Source: Strigamia acuminata
Taxonomy: Eukaryota > Arthropoda > Chilopoda > Geophilomorpha > Linotaeniidae
Length of the DNA stretch: 64,000 nucleotides
Direction of reading: 5' to 3'
Assembly (NCBI GenBank): GCA_949358305.1
Contig: OX442317.1
Span: forward strand, 15,070,491 to 15,134,490
Shown: one piece after another, positions 58,301-64,000 of the stretch
Position numbering within the stretch: the first letter of the stretch is position 1
Layout: each line of letters begins with the position of its first letter
Made by a program: the position numbers and the translations under genes
The notes under the pieces: model-generated
Told to the model about the DNA's origin: nothing
Database searches by the model: none
Seen by the model: only the letters and a program-made list of their open reading frames with translations

Positions 58301-61300
58301 AGCAACATCCAAGCAATGATTTGGGAGAATAGACTTTTGATCTCATCACAGTTGACTTAGCACAAACACCACAAGACCAATGTCTCTGAATGTTCTGAAA
58401 TAGTGTTTAAACTTTAGTAGAAGGCTTCAATGTAAGTTTTAGCAACATCCAAGCAATGATTTGGAAGAATAAACTTTTGATCTCATTTGACATCACAGTT
58501 GACTTAGCACAAACACCACAAGACCAATGTCTCTGAATGTTCAGAAATAGAGTTTAAACCTTAGTAGAAGGCTTCAATGTAAGTTTTAGCAACATCCAAG
58601 CAATAATTTGAAAGAATAAACTTTTGATCTCATTTGACATCACAGTTGACTTAGCACAAACACCACAAACCAATGTCTCTGAATGTTCTAAAATAGTGTT
58701 TAAACCTTAGTAGAAGGCTTCAATGTAAGTTTTAGCAACATCCAAGCAATGATTTGGGAGAATAGACTTTTGATCTCATCACAGTTGACTTAGCACAAAC
58801 ATCACAAGACCAATGTCTCTGAATGTTCTGAAATAGTGTTTAAACCTTAGTAGAAAGCTTTAATGTAAGTTTTAGCAACATCCAAGAAATGATTTGGGAA
58901 AATAGACTTTTGATCTCATCACAGTTGACTTAGCACAAACACCACAAGACCAATGTCTCTAAATGTTCTGAAATAGTGTTTAAACCTTAGTAGACGGCTT
59001 CAATGTAAGTTTTAGCAACATCCAAGCAATGATTTGGGAGAATAGACTTTTGATCTCATCACAGTTGACTTAGCACAAACACCACAAGACCAATGTCTCT
59101 GAATGTTCTGAAATAGTGTTTAAACCTTAGTAGAAGCCTTCAATGTTAGTTTTAGCAACATCCAAGCAATAATTTGAAAGAATAAACTTTTGATCTCATT
59201 TGACATCACAGTTGACTTAGCACAAACACCACAAGACCAATGTCTCTGAATGTTCTGAAATAGTGTTTAAACCTTAGTAGAAGGCTTCAATGTAAGTTTT
59301 AGCAACATCCAAGCAATGATTTGGGAGAGTAGACTTTTGATCTCATCACAGTTGACTTAGCACAAACACCACAAGACCAATGTCTCTAAATGTTCTGAAA
59401 TAGTGTTTAAACCTTAGTAGACGGCTTCAATGTAAGTTTTAGCAACATCCAAGCAATGATTTGGGAGAATAGACTTTTGATCTCATCACAGTTGACTTAG
59501 CACAAACACCACAAGACCAATGTCTCTGAATGTTCTGAAATAGTGTTTAAACTTTAGTAGAAGGCTTCAATGTTAGTTTTAGCAACATCCAAGCAATAAT
59601 TTGAAAGAATAAACTTTTGATCTCATTTGACATCACAGTTGACTTAGCACAAACACCACAAACCAATGTCTCTGAATGTTCAGAAATAGTGTTTAAACCT
59701 TAGTAGAAGGCTTCAATGTAAGTTTTAGCAACATCCAAGCAATGATTTGGGAGAATAGACTTTTGATCTCATCACAGTTGACTTAGCACAAACACCACAA
59801 GACCAATGTCTCTGAATGTTCAGAAATAGTGTTTAAACCTTAGTAGAAGGCTTCAATGTAAGTTTTAGCAACATCCAAGCAATGATTTGGGAGAGTAGAC
59901 TTTTGATCTCATCACAGTTGACTTAGCACAAACACCACAAGACCAATGTCTCTAAATGTTCTGAAATAGTGTTTAAACCTTAGTAGACGGCTTCAATGTA
60001 AGTTTTAGCAACATCCAAGCAATGATTTGGGAGAATAGACTTTTGATCTCATCACAGTTGACTTAGCACAAACATCACAAGACCAATGTCTCTGAATGTT
60101 CTGAAATAGTGTTTAAACCTTAGTAGAAGGCTTCAATGTAAGTTTTAGCAACATCCAAGCAATGATTTGGAAGAATAAACTTTTGATTTCATTTGACATC
60201 ACAGTTGACTTAGCACAAACACCACAAGACCAATGTCTCTGAATGTTCAGAAATAGTGTTTAAACCTTAGTAGAAGGCTTCAATGTAAGTTTTAGCAACA
60301 TCCAAGCAATAATTTGAAAGAATAAACTTTTGATCTCATTTGACATCACAGTTGACTTAGCACAAACACCACAAACCAATGTCTCTGAATGTTCTGAAAT
60401 AGTGTTTAAACCTTAGTAGAAGGCTTCAATGTAAGTTTTAGCAACATCCAAGCAATGATTTGGGAGAGTAGACTTTTGATCTCATCACAGTTGACTTAGC
60501 ACAAACACCACAAGACCAATGTCTCTAAATGTTCTGAAATAGTGTTTAAACCTTAGTAGGCGGCTTCAATGTAAGTTTTAGCAACATCCAAGCAATGATT
60601 TGGGAGAGTAGACTTTTGATCTCATCACAGTTGACTTAGCACAAACACCACAAGACCAATGTCTCTAAATGTTCTGAAATAGTGTTTAAACCTTAGTAGA
60701 CGGCTTCAATGTAAGTTTTAGCAACATCCAAGCAATGATTTGGGAGAATAGACTTTTGATCTCATCACAGTTGACTTAGCACAAACATCACAAGACCAAT
60801 GTCTCTGAATGTTCTGAAATAGTGTTTAAACCTTAGTAGAAGGCTTCAATGTAAGTTTTAGCAACATCCAAGCAATGATTTGGAAGAATAAACTTTTGAT
60901 TTCATTTGACATCACAGTTGACTTAGCACAAACACCACAAGACCAATGTCTCTGAATGTTCAGAAATAGTGTTTAAACCTTAGTAGAAGGCTTCAATGTA
61001 AGTTTTAGCAACATCCAAGCAATAATTTGAAAGAATAAACTTTTGATCTCATTTGACATCACAGTTGACTTAGCACAAACACCACAAACCAATGTCTCTG
61101 AATGTTCTGAAATAGTGTTTAAACCTTAGTAGAAGGCTTCAATGTAAGTTTTAGCAACATCCAAGCAATGATTTGGGAGAGTAGACTTTTGATCTCATCA
61201 CAGTTGACTTAGCACAAACACCACAAGACCAATGTCTCTAAATGTTCTGAAATAGTGTTTAAACCTTAGTAGGCGGCTTCAATGTAAGTTTTAGCAACAT

Positions 61301-64000
61301 CCAAGCAATGATTTGGGAGAATAGACTTTTGATCTCATCACAGTTGACTTAGCACAAACATCACAAGACCAATGTCTCTGAATGTTCTGAAATAGTGTTT
61401 AAACCTTAGTAGAAGGCTTCAATGTAAGTTTTAGCAACATCCAAGCAATGATTTGGAAGAATAAACTTTTGATCTCATTTGACATCACAGTTGACTTAGC
61501 ACAAACACCACAAGACCAATGTCTCTGAATGTTCAGAAATAGTGTTTAAACCTTAGTAGAAGGCTTCAATGTAAGTTTTAGCAACATCCAAGCAATAATT
61601 TGAAAGAATAAACTTTTGATCTCATTTGACATCACAGTTGACTTAGCACAAACACCACAAACCAATGTCTCTGAATGTTCTAAAATAGTGTTTAAACCTT
61701 AGTAGAAGGCTTCAATGTAAGTTTTAGCAACATCCAAGCAATGATTTGGGAGAATAGACTTTTGATCTCATCACAGTTGACTTAGCACAAACATCACAAG
61801 ACCAATGTCTCTGAATGTTCTGAAATAGTGTTTAAACCTTAGTAGAAAGCTTTAATGTAAGTTTTAGCAACATCCAAGAAATGATTTGGGAAAATAGACT
61901 TTTGATCTCATCACAGTTGACTTAGCACAAACACCACAAGACCAATGTCTCTAAATGTTCTGAAATAGTGTTTAAACCTTAGTAGACGGCTTCAATGTAA
62001 GTTTTAGCAACATCCAAGCAATGATTTGGGAGAATAGACTTTTGATCTCATCACAGTTGACTTAGCACAAACACCACAAGACCAATGTCTCTGAATGTTC
62101 TGAAATAGTGTTTAAACCTTAGTAGAAGGCTTCAATGTAAGTTTTAGCAACATCCAAGCAATGATTTGGAAGAATAAACTTTTGATCTCATTTGACATCA
62201 CAGTTGACTTAGCACAAACACCACAAGACCAATGTCTCTGAATGTTCAGAAATAGTGTTTAAACCTTAGTAGAAGGCTTCAATGTAAGTTTTAGCAACAT
62301 CCAAGCAATAATTTGAAAGAATAAACTTTTGATCTCATTTGACATCACAGTTGACTTAGCACAAACACCACAAACCAATGTCTCTGAATGTTCTGAAATA
62401 GTGTTTAAACCTTAGTAGAAGGCTTCAATGTAAGTTTTAGCAACATCCAAGCAATGATTTGGGAGAGTAGACTTTTGATCTCATCACAGTTGACTTAGCA
62501 CAAACACCACAAGACCAATGTCTCTAAATGTTCTGAAATAGTGTTTAAACCTTAGTAGACGGCTTCAATGTAAGTTTTAGCAACATCCAAGCAATGATTT
62601 GGGAGAGTAGACTTTTGATCTCATCACAGTTGACTTAGCACAAACACCACAAGACCAATGTCTCTAAATGTTCTGAAATAGTGTTTAAACCTTAGTAGGC
62701 GGCTTCAATGTAAGTTTTAGCAACATCCAAGCAATGATTTGGGAGAATAGACTTTTGATCTCATCACAGTTGACTTAGCACAAACACCACAAGACCAATG
62801 TCTCTAAATGTTCTGAAATAGTGTTTAAACCTTAGTAGACGGCTTCAATGTAAGTTTTAGCAACATCCAAGCAATGATTTGGGAGAATAGACTTTTGATC
62901 TCATCACAGTTGACTTAGCACAAACATCACAAGACCAATGTCTCTGAATGTTCTGAAATAGTGTTTAAACCTTAGTAGAAAGCTTTAATGTAAGTTTTAG
63001 CAACATCCAAGAAATGATTTGGGAAAATAGACTTTTGATCTCATCACAGTTGACTTAGCACAAACACCACAAGACCAATGTCTCTAAATGTTCTGAAATA
63101 GTGTTTAAACCTTAGTAGACGGCTTCAATGTAAGTTTTAGCAACATCCAAGCAATGATTTGAGAGAATAGACTTTTGATCTCATCACAGTTGACTTAGCA
63201 CAAACACCACAAGACCAATGTCTCTGAATGTTTTGAAATAGTGTTTAAACTTTAGTAGAAGGCTTCAATGTTAGTTTTAGCAACATCCAAGCAATAATTT
63301 GAAAGAATAAACTTTTGATCTCATTTGACATCACAGTTGACTTAGCACAAACACCACAAGACCAATGTCTCTGAATGTTCAGAAATAGTGTTTAAACCTT
63401 AGTAGAAGGCTTCAATGTAAGTTTTAGCAACATCCAAGCAATAATTTGAAAGAATAAACTTTTGATCTCATTTGACATCACAGTTGACTTAGCACAAACA
63501 CCACAAGACCAATGTCTCTGAATGTTCAGAAATAGTGTTTAAACCTTAGTAGAAGGCTTCAATGTAAGTTTTAGCAACATCCAAGCAATAATTTGAAAGA
63601 ATAAACTTTTGATCTCATTTGACATCACAGTTGACTTAGCACAAACACCACAAACCAATGTCTCTGAATGTTCTGAAATAGTGTTTAAACCTTAGTAGAA
63701 GGCTTCAATGTAAGTTTTAGCAACATCCAAGCAATGATTTGGGAGAATAGACTTTTGATCTCATCACAGTTGACTTAGCACAAACACCACAAGACCAATG
63801 TCTCTGAATGTTCAGAAATAGTGTTTAAACCTTAGTAGAAGGCTTCAATGTAAGTTTTAGCAACATCCAAGCAATAATTTGAAAGAATAAACTTTTGATC
63901 TCATTTGACATCACAGTTGACTTAGCACAAACACCACAAACCAATGTCTCTGAATGTTCTGAAATAGTGTTTAAACCTTAGTAGAAGGCTTCAATGTAAG

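Larger units (their letters stand above)
33936..64000. repeat. Satellite array, segment 3 (about 210 monomers, continues beyond window)
   Basis: The segment starts with the same monomers as 15238 onward. Compared with segment 2 the offset grows in steps: 18,698 in the element, 18,838 at the taaaattttg marker (16401 vs 35239), 19,983 at 'tactttgg' (19231 vs 39214), and 20,115 at the next two. Each step reflects gained or lost monomers. The regular part near 42.3-50.0 kb has 2,564-2,565-bp units. A 574-bp four-monomer repeat occurs at 54.2-55.4 kb. Blocks around 51.2-53.9 kb recur at about 61.4-64.0 kb, 10.1-10.3 kb apart. No non-satellite insertion was seen. Confidence 0.95.

Noticed and set aside
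33936-64000. Centromere protein B box in the monomer
   Set aside because: The monomer has few CpG sites and nothing resembling the conserved CpG-containing core of that motif.

Overview
This is eukaryotic, almost certainly animal, repetitive DNA. No cellular gene can be called with confidence. Most of the window is one tandem satellite family with monomers of about 140 and 147 bp, roughly 330 monomers in all. A large Ty3/gypsy-type LTR retrotransposon is embedded in it on the minus strand, and a 3'-truncated second copy lies about 18.7 kb further right. An arthropod host is my best guess from the style of the element and the short AT-rich satellite. The sequence does not prove this, and no species can be named.

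Layout: 1-565 is non-satellite flank holding an RFX/X-box-like palindrome and a possible poly(A) signal. 566-2372 is satellite. 2373-15237 is retrotransposon copy 1 (12,865 bp), with 818-bp LTRs at 2373-3190 and 14420-15237 and a 4-bp target duplication (atcc). 15238-30864 is satellite. 30865-33935 is copy 2, keeping one LTR, the primer site and about 70% of gag. 33936-64000 is satellite, still running at the window end.

Copy 1 reads right to left: 5' LTR, primer-binding site matching the 3' end of tRNA-Pro, gag (1039 aa, with a long charged helix, a capsid region and a CCHC knuckle), pol (protease, reverse transcriptase, RNase H, integrase with a GPY/F module), a roughly 1-kb spacer, a large third ORF of unknown function, polypurine tract and 3' LTR. 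gag and pol overlap by 88 nt. The overlap carries a textbook -1 frameshift signal: AAAAAAC, a 7-nt spacer and a 14-bp hairpin whose loop holds the gag stop. The third ORF has no signal peptide, membrane segment or envelope features. It can be extended by a 40-codon upstream exon through a canonical GT-AG intron that keeps the frame.

The satellite has nested order. Five recurring monomer types form a 4-monomer unit of about 573 bp. This is built into an 18-monomer higher-order repeat of 2,564-2,565 bp (16-, 21- and 22-monomer variants also occur), and these blocks are duplicated over 10-20 kb. Copy 2 sits at the same satellite junction as copy 1, so it arose by duplication of the array with the element inside it, not by a second insertion. 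Copy 2 then lost its left part at a 3-bp microhomology. The two LTRs of copy 1 differ at 2 sites in 818 bp and the shared gag part of the copies at one site, so both events are recent.
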